A stretch of DNA of 64,000 nt from Paenibacillus sp. HWE-109 (GCF_022163125.1 NZ_CP091881.1:8984501-9048500), one strand, 5' to 3'; numbered from the stretch's first letter, positions 48,889 to 58,837 are shown. The notes: generated by a model from the sequence alone, not told the origin. Program-made: numbers and translations.

Positions 48889-49767
48889 ATGAAAATTAGA
48901 AAATCATTAGGTGAAAAAGTGTTCGATTTCACTAACGTCAGTTTTCTCACCCTGATTACAGTTGCAGCAATGCTCCCGATCCTTTACGTTGTCGCAGGCT
49001 CGTTCAGTTCCTCGAACGCCCTTATTCATAATAGAGTCACATTATGGCCGGTGGAAGCGACCTTTGATAATTTCAAACTTGTAGTAAACAATAGCACATT
49101 TTGGAAGTCAGGCTGGATGACAGTCCAAATCGTATTCCTAGGCACCTTGATCAATATGGTACTAACGATGATTACGGCATATCCCTTATCGAAGATGGAT
49201 TTAAAAGGAAGAAAGTTTTTTATGCTGCTAATCATTTTTACAATGATTTTTCAAGCCCCGATCATACCGACGTATTTGCTTGTGAAAAACTTGTATCTGT
49301 TAAACTCCATATGGGCTTTAGTCCTGCCTGGTGCCATTAGCGCTTTCAATATGATTTTGTGTATTACGTTTTTTCGTACGGTTCCCGACGATTTATTCGA
49401 TGCTGCTCGCGTAGACGGGATGAGCGAATACAGCATGGTATGGCGTATAGTGGTACCATTGTCCATGCCAATTGTCATGACGCTGCTTTTATTTTATGCA
49501 GTGGGCCATTGGAATAACTATTTTGGACCGCTCTTGTTTATTAACGACCGAAATAAACAAACGCTGCAAATGTATCTTTACTCGCTAATTGCAAATGGGG
49601 ATTCGGACTCGACAGCGGGTGCAGCTGCAGAATCCGGCATCAAGCTTTCTCCGGTCGCCATCCAAATGGCCACGATTGTACTAGCTACCGTGCCTGTTGT
49701 ACTGATTTATCCCTTTTTGCAGAAGCATTTTGTTAAAGGAGCTTTACTTGGTTCTGTGAAGGAATAA
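48889..49767 (+). CDS. Sugar ABC transporter permease, YtcP/MalG-type (locus II)
   Basis: The 292-residue protein has six helices, an EAA-type loop D-A-A-R-V-D-G-M-S-E, and the C-terminal Y-P-F-L-Q-K-H-F-V-K-G-A-L-L-G-S-V-K-E. AGGTGG precedes the ATG. It pairs with the preceding permease; no ATPase gene is in the operon. Confidence 0.9.
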   Translation: MKIRKSLGEKVFDFTNVSFLTLITVAAMLPILYVVAGSFSSSNALIHNRVTLWPVEATFDNFKLVVNNSTFWKSGWMTVQIVFLGTLINMVLTMITAYPLSKMDLKGRKFFMLLIIFTMIFQAPIIPTYLLVKNLYLLNSIWALVLPGAISAFNMILCITFFRTVPDDLFDAARVDGMSEYSMVWRIVVPLSMPIVMTLLLFYAVGHWNNYFGPLLFINDRNKQTLQMYLYSLIANGDSDSTAGAAAESGIKLSPVAIQMATIVLATVPVVLIYPFLQKHFVKGALLGSVKE

Positions 49768-49827
49768 CTGAATATTTAGACTTCTGTCTTTATAGATAAT
49801 CAAGGAATCCTAGGGAGGAATAGAAAA

Positions 49828-51396
49828 ATGAGCTTCGAAAAGAAATGGGGCAATACGCTTTACCTATCGATGTCTGCTATCGTGCTCCTGTCCGCGTGTT
49901 CATCGGGTAATGAGAGCAGCCGCTCAAGCGCAACTCCGAATCAAACAAGTACGCAAGCAAGCGTTTCAGCCACGCCGGGTACTCCAGCGGCACCGGTCAA
50001 AATTCGTGTATTCGAAACAGATAACAACCAACCGGTTCCAGGCGGTAAGATGATGGATGACCCCACGATTAAATATTTGGCGCAAAAAACGAATACGGAT
50101 CTGGATTGGGTATTCCTTCCGCATGGTCAGTTCGGGGACCAGGTTAGAATTAAATTTGCCAGTGGCGATATCCCTGATGTCGTCCAATCATGGGGCATTA
50201 ATTATGAATTGCTGAAGAACAATCAAGTTATCCCCTTAAACGATTACATTAATAAATACGGCTCCAATCTCAAAAAGGCAATATCGCAAGCCGCATGGGA
50301 CGAGGTCACGATTGATGGGAAAATCTTGGCGATTCCAGAAGGACAGATAGGGAATAAAGTTCTTTATGTCCGTAAAGATTGGATGGATAAGGTTGGCATT
50401 ACCACCCCGCCCAAAACGCCTGATGAATTGTTGACGATGCTGCGGGCATTCCGCGATAAGGATCCGAATGGCAACGGCAAAAAAGATGAGATGCCGTTCT
50501 CCGGTCGTGAAAAGCTCGATTGGGTTGACAATGTAATTACCATGTTCGGTGCAGATTATTTCGCGCGTGTAGTCGTTAATGGCGAGGTAGTGCCAGGACT
50601 CGTTAGCCCTAATATGAAGCAAGCGCTTGGATTTCTGCGGACATTGGTTGAAGAGAAGCTGATTGATAGCGAGTTTCTGACAAATAAACGGAATGTCTGG
50701 GAGCAGAAGATCCAGAATAATTTGGTAGGTGCTTGGGTGCATGCACCTTCGCTTAGCTGGGATTGGCAGGATAAGTTGAACAAATCTCTTCCGGGTATGG
50801 GAGCGAATGTCATTGCAATTCCAACTCCGAAAGCACCGGGTGTAGAGAGCTCAGGTACACTGATTCGCGCATCTAATAAATCGTTTATGATCACAAAAGC
50901 AGCGAAAGATCCGGCTGCGATCGTGAAAATGCTCGATTGGCTCGCTAGTCAGGAAGGACAGGAGTTTGTTAATTTTGGCATACCGAATGTAACGTACAAG
51001 AAGGATGGCGACAAAATTAACTATGACAGTAAAAAAGATGCCGATGATAAAACGGTGCTTTGGCGGTTTAACTCCTTTAATTTGGTCGCGACCAACAAAG
51101 ATATTATGGAAATTCAATTGGGCAGCAAGGAAGCTGCTGACAAAATGGATTCAACTTATAAAGTCGCCGCTGCGGAAGGAATTAAGAATATTATTGCCGG
51201 TATCCCTCCTTCAACTGCCACACCGAAACCTGAATTGGAATGGAACGGCACACTTTTCCAAGAAGCGGCAGCTCAGATCCTACTTGGCAAACAACCATTA
51301 GATTACTTTGATACTTTTGTCAAGCAATGGAGAGCCCAAGCCGGTACTGAAAATATCAAATATGAAACCGACTATTATAACAGTAAGAAAAAATAA
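49828..51396 (+). CDS. Extracellular solute-binding lipoprotein (locus II)
   Basis: The 522-residue protein has a signal with lipobox L-L-S-A-C, a Ser/Thr-rich linker, and the body of a large CUT1 solute-binding protein, including F-R-D-K-D-P-N-G-N-G-K-K-D-E, a calcium-binding-like loop typical of this YtcQ/LipO group. AGGGAGGAATAG precedes the ATG. It should bind oligosaccharides released by the PL8 lyase encoded next. Confidence 0.9.
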   Translation: MSFEKKWGNTLYLSMSAIVLLSACSSGNESSRSSATPNQTSTQASVSATPGTPAAPVKIRVFETDNNQPVPGGKMMDDPTIKYLAQKTNTDLDWVFLPHGQFGDQVRIKFASGDIPDVVQSWGINYELLKNNQVIPLNDYINKYGSNLKKAISQAAWDEVTIDGKILAIPEGQIGNKVLYVRKDWMDKVGITTPPKTPDELLTMLRAFRDKDPNGNGKKDEMPFSGREKLDWVDNVITMFGADYFARVVVNGEVVPGLVSPNMKQALGFLRTLVEEKLIDSEFLTNKRNVWEQKIQNNLVGAWVHAPSLSWDWQDKLNKSLPGMGANVIAIPTPKAPGVESSGTLIRASNKSFMITKAAKDPAAIVKMLDWLASQEGQEFVNFGIPNVTYKKDGDKINYDSKKDADDKTVLWRFNSFNLVATNKDIMEIQLGSKEAADKMDSTYKVAAAEGIKNIIAGIPPSTATPKPELEWNGTLFQEAAAQILLGKQPLDYFDTFVKQWRAQAGTENIKYETDYYNSKKK

Positions 51397-51433
51397 TGCG
51401 TAATAGAGCAATAATCGTATAGGTAAAGCGGAA

Positions 51434-51490
51434 GGCGGAAGTAAGGGTGATCGTGAGTATCATACCCAATTTGCTCTTCCGTCTTTCTTT
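51434..51490 (+). terminator. Terminator after the locus II solute-binding gene
   Basis: CGGAAG pairs with CTTCCG around an inner GGGTGAT/ATCATACCC stem, followed by TCTTTCTTTTTC. Confidence 0.6.
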
Positions 51491-51565
51491 TTCTCCAGCG
51501 TATGCAGGCAAGAAGGAATGTTGAAAGGGGGGAAATCATATGTCGAAGCTGTCCATTGTTTGTTT

Positions 51566-51579
51566 TGAAAGCGCATTCT
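51566..51579 (+). promoter_or_regulatory. Candidate cre box upstream of the PL8 lyase
   Basis: TGAAAGCGCATTCT matches the cre consensus at all but two fixed positions, about 110 bases before the lyase start. No other gene is seen in 51397-51688. Confidence 0.4.
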
Positions 51580-51688
51580 TACATTTTGCGGCTGGATAAT
51601 ACTTGTTCCGTTTTGTGATACTCTCATTTCGGTTACCTTCTATTTAAAATTTTTTGAAATTTATCTTGAGAGAGATGGTGGTTTGGTT

Positions 51689-54600
51689 ATGTGGAATAGG
51701 CATAAGCAGAAAGTGGCTGTGTTCTTGATGGTAACGCTCTTATTATCCATTTTTAGCCAAGTAGGATTGCGTAGCGCAAGTGCGACCGATGCGTATGACG
51801 ATTTAAGAGTAAAGTATCAGGCGACCTTAACCGGAGGTTCCGGCTATAACACCTCGGATCCCGATGTCGCGTATAAAGTCAATTTGTTGGGGCAAACCAG
51901 CTGGGGAACATTGAACAAAGCACCAGGCAGACTTTATTTATGGATTGATCTCTATGATCCCAACGATATCGGCAAACCTTTATATCTTACGCAAAACTAT
52001 GTTCGAATCAAAGAGATGGCTATCGCTTACAAAAGCGTTGGCTCCAGCTTATACGGTAATCAGACGCTTAAAACCGATATCCTTGATGCCTTGGAATGGA
52101 TGCATTTGAATAGGTACAACGAAACGGTATATCCGGCAACCTCATGGGCATTGTGGTACGATTTGGAGATAGGAACTCCTATTCAGCTCTCGGATGCTGT
52201 TATATTAATGTACGATGAATTGATAGCTACTCCAGAAAGAATTACGAAATATATGAATATGATTCAACATTTCTCACCCGATAATACCAAAATAGAGATG
52301 CATAATGAGGGTGTACCGAGGGCAGAAAATACAGGAACCAACCGCGTGTGGAAAGCGTCCTATCTGGCCGTGCAGGGAATTATTCTGAAATCGAATACGA
52401 TGCTGTCGGCTGCAAGAGACGCTTTGTCACAAGTCATGGACTATGTGACAACAGGTGATGGATTTTATCAGGACGGCTCTTTCGTGATGCATGGTAATTT
52501 TGCCTATAATGGAGGTTATGGAGCGGCTCTCATCCAGGATGTATCGAATATCTTAAATTTACTAGGAGGTTCAGAGTGGTATCCTACCTATAGCGGCATA
52601 AACAATGTCTATAAATGGGTATACGACTCGTATGAGCCATTTATCTACAAAGGTGCCCTGATGGATATGATCAGAGGCCGGGAAATTGCGAGAAATTATT
52701 ATCAAGACCAGGTTTCAGGGCATAAAGTTATGGGAGGTATATTGCGATTGTCGCAGTCAGCACCACCCGCAGATAGCTTGAGAATGAAAGCCATGGTGAA
52801 GTATTGGATGCAGCAGAATAGCTTGAGTGGTTTCTACAAAGATCTAGATTTAAATACGATGCTGCTGGCGAAGTCTGTGCTCAATGATTCAAATATCATT
52901 CCTAGAGGAGAAAAGGTTCTAACGAAAGTGTATGCGGGTATGGACAGAGCTGTCCATCTGAAACCTGGCTTCGGCTTCGGGGTTAGCATGTCGTCTAGCC
53001 GAATTGCGAATTATGAATCCGTTCTTTCACCGTTAGGGGATCACAGAAGGGGATGGTATACAGGCGAGGGAATGACTTATCTATATAATAATGATCTCAA
53101 TCAATACACAGATTTTTGGCCAACTGTAAACCTATACCGTTTGCCTGGTACCACAGTGGATACGATGACCAGGGCTGATAATTCCAATACGAATTATTTA
53201 AGTCCCAATGCATGGACGGGGGGTAGCGAGCTTCTTAATCAATATGCGGCAGTGGGCATGGATTTGAAAGCTGTGAACAACACGCTTAAAGCAAAAAAAT
53301 CCTGGTTTATGTTTGACGATGAAATCGTCGCCCTCGGCAGTGGTATTAACAGCACAGACAATCGGAAAATTGAAACGACCATTGAGAATAGGATGCTGAA
53401 TAAAGCGACCACTTCCAAAAGTATCGATATAGATTCTCCTGCTTCAACGCCAATCGCAAACGAGCCTCTGCGTCAGAAAGTGTATGCAGTAACTGACAGC
53501 AGCAACGACGGCAATGTGGCGTTGAATACATTGGACAATAATTTGGATTCCAGATGGACTTCCTTGGGCGACAATCAATGGATCCAGTATGACCTTGGCA
53601 AATCGCAGCCCATTGGTTATTTGGGCATTAACTTCCTGAGTCAGGCATCCCGAGCAACTACATTCGATATTCAGGTATCGAACGATAATTCCGTATGGAC
53701 CAATGTATATAGCGGAAGTTCTATTGTTGGAGGAACATCTGCTGATATTAAGGTCTACGATTTTGCTGATGTGCAGGCAAGATATGTGAAAATTATCGGA
53801 CATGGAAACACGGCTAATCAATTTAACCACATTGTAGAGGTGCAAATTTATGCGCCCAATTCGCAGGGGAACGTTATTATTCCGCTTGCTGTTGCTCCTT
53901 TGAATGCGTTGTCTACAACCAACAATACGGAAACAATGGACTCCGATATTACGACTTATTATTCTTCCGTGGGTGACGGGCAATCGCTCATCTATGATCT
54001 CGGCAGCAATGTTCAGGTGGGTTATGCGGGATTAAGCTTCTTCGAGGGGCTTACTCATCATTATTCATTTGATATTCAGACGTCGACAAATGCCACGACA
54101 TGGACTACCGTATTCAGCGGCCAGAATAGTGTGTTAACCTCTGAAATTCGGGCCTATGACTTCCCGGATACGACTGCGAGGTATATGAAGATTGTATTCC
54201 ACGGGAATAATATGGATCTGGCAAATCGACTTTCCGAGATCCAATTCTATGCGCCGAACTCACTTGGAGCTGTATTAAATCCTGTACATCATAATGTTCC
54301 CAAATACAATGGCGATGAACAGCTTGTGGTCAATGGCGTCACGAAGCCATCTGGACTCGGCTGGGCTGAGGACATGACGAATGTTTCATCCGTTTATTTG
54401 GAAGGCACAGGCGGATACTATTTCCCTCAACCTGCTTCAATTAAAGGTTTGAGAGAAGCGAGAAAAGGCAATTGGCAATCAATTGGCAACACGGGCCTTG
54501 GCACAATTACCAAGAAATATCTGACGCTCTGGTATGACCATGGCAGCAACCCGGTGAATAAGGATTATTCCTACGTGCTGCTTCCGAACAAAACATCGCA

Positions 54601-55963
54601 GCAAACGACAGCTTACAGCAGCAATCCGGATATAGAAGTCCTTTCGAATACTACGAATGTGCAAGCGGTGAAAGATAAAGTCCTAGGCATCACAGGAGCA
54701 AATTTCTGGGCTGCAGATATGGTTGGAGATGTGATATCCTACAACCCGTCTTCCATGATGCTTAAGGAGCAGGCAGGCGTACTGGATTTAGCTGTTTCCG
54801 ATCCGACACACAAGCAGAGCAAGCTAATCTATGAAATTGCCAAAACGGGTGTTTCCGTTGTTCAAAAGGATTCGACAGTAACGATCCTGCAATTAAGTCC
54901 TACCATAAAGTTTGAGGTGGACACACAAGCTAAGGACGGGATCAGTCATAAAGTGTCCATTCAGTACGATCCTTCAGCAGCGCCTCTATCCACGATAACT
55001 GTGGTTGATGATGTGTATAATTATACGAATATGTTCTATCATACGCCTAATGTTTATTTTAACACTAGCAATCCTGCTCAGACGGGTGGGGATGCATCTC
55101 GATTGGTTAGATCTAAAAATACGAATGAATATTTGGTCTATAAGTCATTTATGAATATGGATATAGACAAATTCGATGTGGACACCTGGTTTTTACCCAG
55201 TGAGGCGATCACAGACTTTCAATTTTTATCATCACCGGATAATATAACGTATTCTCAAATTACGCCCATCAGGTCAACAGTGCTTAACGTACCAGGAGTC
55301 TGGAATAAAGTCAGCTATAATGAATCGTTGCCGATAGGCAGCAAGTTCTTGAAAATCATCTATTTGCACAATTCGGTCAATGCTTGGAATCCGCAACTTG
55401 GTAAAGTTTCGATTACGAGTAAAACAGGAGCACCTGTTACGCCAACACCAACACCAACACCGACGCCGACGCCAACGCCAACGCCAACGCCAACGCCAGC
55501 TGGACCCACTAATGTGGCATTGAATAAGACAGGAATAACAGCCAGTTCAAATGCCCAGAATCGATCACGCCTTACGGACGGAGACAAGAACACAGCTAAT
55601 TTCATAGATATGTATACCAACACGGCCAACTGGATTCAGGTAGACCTCGAGGCGAGTTATGATATTAACGATATTAAATTGTGGCACTATCTCACAGCCG
55701 GTAGGATGTACCATGATGTAGTCGTACAAGTGTCGAATGACCCTACATTTGCGACGAAGACAACGGTTTTCAACAATGATACGGATAATAGTGCCGGGCA
55801 AGGGATAGGAACAGACGCAGAATATGCGGAAACCAGCACCGGAAAGGATATTCCGTTTGCTACAACGAATGCAAGGTATGTACGGTTGTGGGTGAATGGA
55901 AGTACACTCAATGCGTACAGCCATTATGTGGAACTTGAAGTTTGGGCTCCTCCAGCGCCTTAA
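51689..55963 (+). CDS. Secreted polysaccharide lyase family 8 with inserted and C-terminal discoidin-like domains
   Basis: The ~1424-residue product has a signal peptide (V-A-V-F-L-M-V-T-L-L-L ... A-S-A). The alpha/alpha toroid carries the PL8 catalytic set: Asn in T-G-T-N-R, His and Tyr in M-H-G-N-F-A-Y-N-G-G-Y-G (about 265-275, spacing as in hyaluronate lyase), Arg in R-G-R-E-I-A-R (about 330). Two F5/8C (discoidin)-like modules (about 583-730 and 730-858) are inserted within the catalytic beta-sandwich before the fold resumes. A Thr-Pro linker (about 1250-1270) leads to a third C-terminal module. PL8 enzymes cut hyaluronan, chondroitin or xanthan; which one is uncertain. The ATG at 51689 follows ATGGTGG; TTG at 51683 is possible. 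Confidence 0.9.
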   Translation: MWNRHKQKVAVFLMVTLLLSIFSQVGLRSASATDAYDDLRVKYQATLTGGSGYNTSDPDVAYKVNLLGQTSWGTLNKAPGRLYLWIDLYDPNDIGKPLYLTQNYVRIKEMAIAYKSVGSSLYGNQTLKTDILDALEWMHLNRYNETVYPATSWALWYDLEIGTPIQLSDAVILMYDELIATPERITKYMNMIQHFSPDNTKIEMHNEGVPRAENTGTNRVWKASYLAVQGIILKSNTMLSAARDALSQVMDYVTTGDGFYQDGSFVMHGNFAYNGGYGAALIQDVSNILNLLGGSEWYPTYSGINNVYKWVYDSYEPFIYKGALMDMIRGREIARNYYQDQVSGHKVMGGILRLSQSAPPADSLRMKAMVKYWMQQNSLSGFYKDLDLNTMLLAKSVLNDSNIIPRGEKVLTKVYAGMDRAVHLKPGFGFGVSMSSSRIANYESVLSPLGDHRRGWYTGEGMTYLYNNDLNQYTDFWPTVNLYRLPGTTVDTMTRADNSNTNYLSPNAWTGGSELLNQYAAVGMDLKAVNNTLKAKKSWFMFDDEIVALGSGINSTDNRKIETTIENRMLNKATTSKSIDIDSPASTPIANEPLRQKVYAVTDSSNDGNVALNTLDNNLDSRWTSLGDNQWIQYDLGKSQPIGYLGINFLSQASRATTFDIQVSNDNSVWTNVYSGSSIVGGTSADIKVYDFADVQARYVKIIGHGNTANQFNHIVEVQIYAPNSQGNVIIPLAVAPLNALSTTNNTETMDSDITTYYSSVGDGQSLIYDLGSNVQVGYAGLSFFEGLTHHYSFDIQTSTNATTWTTVFSGQNSVLTSEIRAYDFPDTTARYMKIVFHGNNMDLANRLSEIQFYAPNSLGAVLNPVHHNVPKYNGDEQLVVNGVTKPSGLGWAEDMTNVSSVYLEGTGGYYFPQPASIKGLREARKGNWQSIGNTGLGTITKKYLTLWYDHGSNPVNKDYSYVLLPNKTSQQTTAYSSNPDIEVLSNTTNVQAVKDKVLGITGANFWAADMVGDVISYNPSSMMLKEQAGVLDLAVSDPTHKQSKLIYEIAKTGVSVVQKDSTVTILQLSPTIKFEVDTQAKDGISHKVSIQYDPSAAPLSTITVVDDVYNYTNMFYHTPNVYFNTSNPAQTGGDASRLVRSKNTNEYLVYKSFMNMDIDKFDVDTWFLPSEAITDFQFLSSPDNITYSQITPIRSTVLNVPGVWNKVSYNESLPIGSKFLKIIYLHNSVNAWNPQLGKVSITSKTGAPVTPTPTPTPTPTPTPTPTPTPAGPTNVALNKTGITASSNAQNRSRLTDGDKNTANFIDMYTNTANWIQVDLEASYDINDIKLWHYLTAGRMYHDVVVQVSNDPTFATKTTVFNNDTDNSAGQGIGTDAEYAETSTGKDIPFATTNARYVRLWVNGSTLNAYSHYVELEVWAPPAP
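55438..55499 (+). repeat. Hexanucleotide tandem repeat encoding a Thr-Pro linker
   Basis: About ten units of ACGCCA/ACACCA/ACGCCG encode (T-P)n between the lyase and its C-terminal carbohydrate-binding module. Slippage could change linker length in steps of two residues without frameshift. Confidence 0.85.
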
Positions 55964-56002
55964 CCAACGCCACAGCAATGCCGCCATCACCAGCTAAAAC
56001 AA

Positions 56003-56034
56003 GAAGCCCATCCAAACTTGAGATGGGCTTTTTG
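56003..56034 (+). terminator. Terminator after the PL8 lyase
   Basis: AAGCCCATC pairs with GATGGGCTT around an 8-base loop and is followed by TTTGTG. Confidence 0.7.
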
Positions 56035-56127
56035 TGTGTTCACAACATTCTTTATAACAAAAGGTTAGATTATTGGTATTATTGTCATAATAGTGTGGGT
56101 GATTCTACTCATAAGGAGGAGGTCTAC

Positions 56128-56916
56128 ATGTCTATAACACCGATAAGTGTACTGATCATTGATGATGAATTGCCGCTAAGACAAGAACTCCGGTCTATGC
56201 CATGGCCTTCATTTGGAGCTGAACTGGTCGGAGAAGCGGAGAATGGGGAAGAGGCTTTGGAGCTGTGCAAGGTCTTGGAGCCTGATCTGGTTATCTCGGA
56301 TATCACCATGCCCATCATGGATGGATTGGAATTGTTTCGCATTGTTAAAAAAAGATTTCCACTCATCCAATTCGTGCTGTTAACCTGTCATAGCGACTTT
56401 CATTATGCGCAAGAAGCTCTGAAACTTGGGGCTCTGGACTATTTTACGAAGCTATCGTTCGATGAAGCGGACATGAAGACAGCGATTGAAAAGGCGAGAG
56501 CCGCGATTAGACGTGACACTGATTTAAGGGATTATGAACAGGAACGGACACGCCGGGAGTTGTCCAACCCCCAAAAGTCAGCAACAAGTGACGAACGGAA
56601 GATTCGAAAAGATGTCCAGCTGGCGCAAAAAATTATCGTGAGCAAGCTGGGAGATCCGATTACGCTGACCTCCGTTGCGGACGAGGTTGGGCTGAGCTCG
56701 TACTACCTCAGCCGTCTGTTCCGGGAAGAAACGGGTGAATCCTTCAACGATTATGTCACGCGGATACGCATGGAGAAGGCTGTGAACTTGCTTCAGAATA
56801 CGCAGCTTAAAGTGTACGAAGTGGCCGAGCAGGTAGGTATTCCCAGCTATCGTTATTTTTCGCAGCTTTTCCGAAATTGGACCGGGGTAGCACCAACAGA
56901 TTATAAAAAGGGTTGA
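56128..56916 (+). CDS. YesN-type AraC response regulator, short form (locus III)
   Basis: The 262-residue protein has a receiver (D-D-E; phosphoacceptor D58 in I-S-D-I-T-M-P; Lys in T-K-L-S) joined almost directly to an AraC HTH pair (about 165-262; V-A-D-E-V-G-L-S-S-Y-Y-L-S-R-L-F and A-E-Q-V-G-I-P-S-Y-R-Y-F). The usual ~200-residue middle region of YesN is absent. The ATG at 56128 follows AAGGAGGAGG. The receiver has L-T-C-H rather than the more usual S-x-Y/S-G segment. It precedes its kinase, the reverse of locus II. Confidence 0.9.
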   Translation: MSITPISVLIIDDELPLRQELRSMPWPSFGAELVGEAENGEEALELCKVLEPDLVISDITMPIMDGLELFRIVKKRFPLIQFVLLTCHSDFHYAQEALKLGALDYFTKLSFDEADMKTAIEKARAAIRRDTDLRDYEQERTRRELSNPQKSATSDERKIRKDVQLAQKIIVSKLGDPITLTSVADEVGLSSYYLSRLFREETGESFNDYVTRIRMEKAVNLLQNTQLKVYEVAEQVGIPSYRYFSQLFRNWTGVAPTDYKKG

Positions 56917-56923
56917 TGACAAT

Positions 56924-58717
56924 ATGAAAGCGCTTATATCCTGGTTTGGTAGTTGGGGCATGCTGGCCAAACATTTTCTTTTTTTGTCACTGGGAACACT
57001 CGTTCTGTTAGGGGGGCTTGGCTGGATCAACTTGCGCGAAGCGGAAGGATTGTTCCGGAGGCAGGTCGTGTCGGACGCACAAATTATTATTGACCGAACC
57101 AATCTGTATATGAATGCTTATCTGGATAATGTGCAAAATATACTTATGCTTATCTCGACCCGTGAAGATTTGTTGAACGAAGGCAAAGAGAAGGAGGCAG
57201 CGGATGTTCTGCGTTCGTATGCGAATATGAACAGAACGCTGTATAAGTCGCTCTATCTGGTCGGTGAAGATGGTCATGTTATTTCCAACTCTCAAACCAC
57301 TTTCGATATTATTGGTAATCCTCAGATTCCTTTACTGCTCACGAAAGCCAAGCAAACCTACGGGATGTTTATTACTGAGCCCTATCAGTCCCCCATGTCG
57401 GGTAAAACTGTAGCCTTCGTTCTGCCGATTCAATCTTCTTCGACGAAGTCATTCAAAGGGATTGCTGTCGTGGAAATTGATCTTGTTCAATTAACGAATT
57501 TAATCGCTCAATTCATGAATACGAAAAATCAAACATTCACGATCATCACCAATAAAAAGAATGTTGTTCATTCGTTTGATGCCGGGCTCCCGCTTAGCTC
57601 CTACCGACTGCTTCCGTATAATACATCTGTGTTCCCTCCGGAGCTGGATGCAGGCTTTGTCGACAAGGTGTCAGAGCTTCCTCAAGGAGCAGCGGAAATC
57701 ACAGGCCCCGAAGGCGATTTGGTTGCAGTGAAGTCCGGGATGAACAAGCTTGGCTGGTATTTCATCGCTTTCTATAAGAATAGTTTTTTCTATCAAAATA
57801 TTCGCAGCCTATACCGAAATTTCAGCACGGCGGGCGTTTTCTGGATATTCCTTGTCTTAATCAGCACCTATATGATAAGCCGGTATATTACGCTGCCTGT
57901 ACGTACACTGGTTGCGAAGATGGACCGGGTTCGAGATATGGAGGTTCTTCACATCATACACGCGACTGGAAATGACGAAATCGGCCGATTGGCCCGAAGC
58001 TATAATGCCATGATGGAGCGGATCCATCATTTGCTGCAGGAAACGAAGGAGGCGGAACGCCGCAAGAAGCATTTCGAGCTGAAAATGCTGCAGAGTCAAA
58101 TCGCCCCCCACTTTTTGTATAACACACTGGCTTGTATTAGTTCTTTGGCCAAGCAGCACAAAATCGATGAGGTTCGGGAAACGATCAAGACGCTTGTTGG
58201 CTTGTTGTCGTTTAGCTTTGATAAAAGCACGGAGTTCGTCACTTTGGCGGACGAGTTGGAAGGGCTGCGCATGTATGCGTATATTCAGAAGGTACGATAC
58301 GGCGATAAGTTGACGCTGCAGATCGATGCTGCGGAAGCAACGCTATCCCAAACCATTTTAAAGCTAACCTTGCAGCCGCTTGTGGAGAATGCTATTTTCC
58401 ACGGTATTGCACCGCTCAAGCGCATGGGTATGATTCGTATTCGGACGAAGTCTGTGAAACATAAACTGATTATTACGATCAGGGATAACGGGCTTGGGAT
58501 GAACTCAGAGGTCTTGAACAGTCTGTTTGAAGAGCGGCACAGAGCCCCGAGTAAACATAGATTCACAGGAATCGGAATTATGAATGTCCAAGAACGAATT
58601 CGGCTGCATTTCGGAACGGAATATGGATTGTCCATTTTCTCACGGCCAGAAAGCGGGACGTTGATTCGAATCGAACTTCCCGCTGTGGAACATGAACAGG
58701 TAGAAAAAACCAATTAA
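56924..58717 (+). CDS. YesM-type sensor histidine kinase (locus III)
   Basis: The 597-residue kinase has transmembrane helices at about 15-36 and 300-320, a Cache-like sensor between them, a HAMP domain, the His_kinase motif Q-S-Q-I-A-P-H-F-L-Y-N (H396), and an ATPase domain (D-N-G-L-G). It starts seven bases after the regulator stop with AAGGG upstream, so they form one operon. It probably senses an extracellular oligosaccharide and controls the importer/fucosidase operon. Confidence 0.9.
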   Translation: MKALISWFGSWGMLAKHFLFLSLGTLVLLGGLGWINLREAEGLFRRQVVSDAQIIIDRTNLYMNAYLDNVQNILMLISTREDLLNEGKEKEAADVLRSYANMNRTLYKSLYLVGEDGHVISNSQTTFDIIGNPQIPLLLTKAKQTYGMFITEPYQSPMSGKTVAFVLPIQSSSTKSFKGIAVVEIDLVQLTNLIAQFMNTKNQTFTIITNKKNVVHSFDAGLPLSSYRLLPYNTSVFPPELDAGFVDKVSELPQGAAEITGPEGDLVAVKSGMNKLGWYFIAFYKNSFFYQNIRSLYRNFSTAGVFWIFLVLISTYMISRYITLPVRTLVAKMDRVRDMEVLHIIHATGNDEIGRLARSYNAMMERIHHLLQETKEAERRKKHFELKMLQSQIAPHFLYNTLACISSLAKQHKIDEVRETIKTLVGLLSFSFDKSTEFVTLADELEGLRMYAYIQKVRYGDKLTLQIDAAEATLSQTILKLTLQPLVENAIFHGIAPLKRMGMIRIRTKSVKHKLIITIRDNGLGMNSEVLNSLFEERHRAPSKHRFTGIGIMNVQERIRLHFGTEYGLSIFSRPESGTLIRIELPAVEHEQVEKTN

Positions 58718-58727
58718 AGCGTTTGCA
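58714..58727 (+). promoter_or_regulatory. Candidate cre box at the end of the locus III kinase gene
   Basis: TTAAAGCGTTTGCA matches the cre consensus at all but two fixed positions, overlaps the kinase stop codon and lies about 55 bases before a TATACT -10 box (58782-58787). A second AAAGCGCTTGC element (58771-58781) abuts that -10 box. Confidence 0.45.
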
Positions 58728-58837
58728 ATAATTCGGACATTTTCGCAGGATCACTGTATATTTTCCAAAGAAAGCGCTTGCTATACTAAATTCAACCCGT
58801 TAGTAAGCGAGTGAACAGATGGAAAAGAGGTGGCCGC

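Noticed and set aside
55438..55499. Tandem repeat considered as CRISPR-like
   Set aside because: Units are six bases, contiguous and in frame, encoding Thr-Pro; there are no spacers or cas genes.
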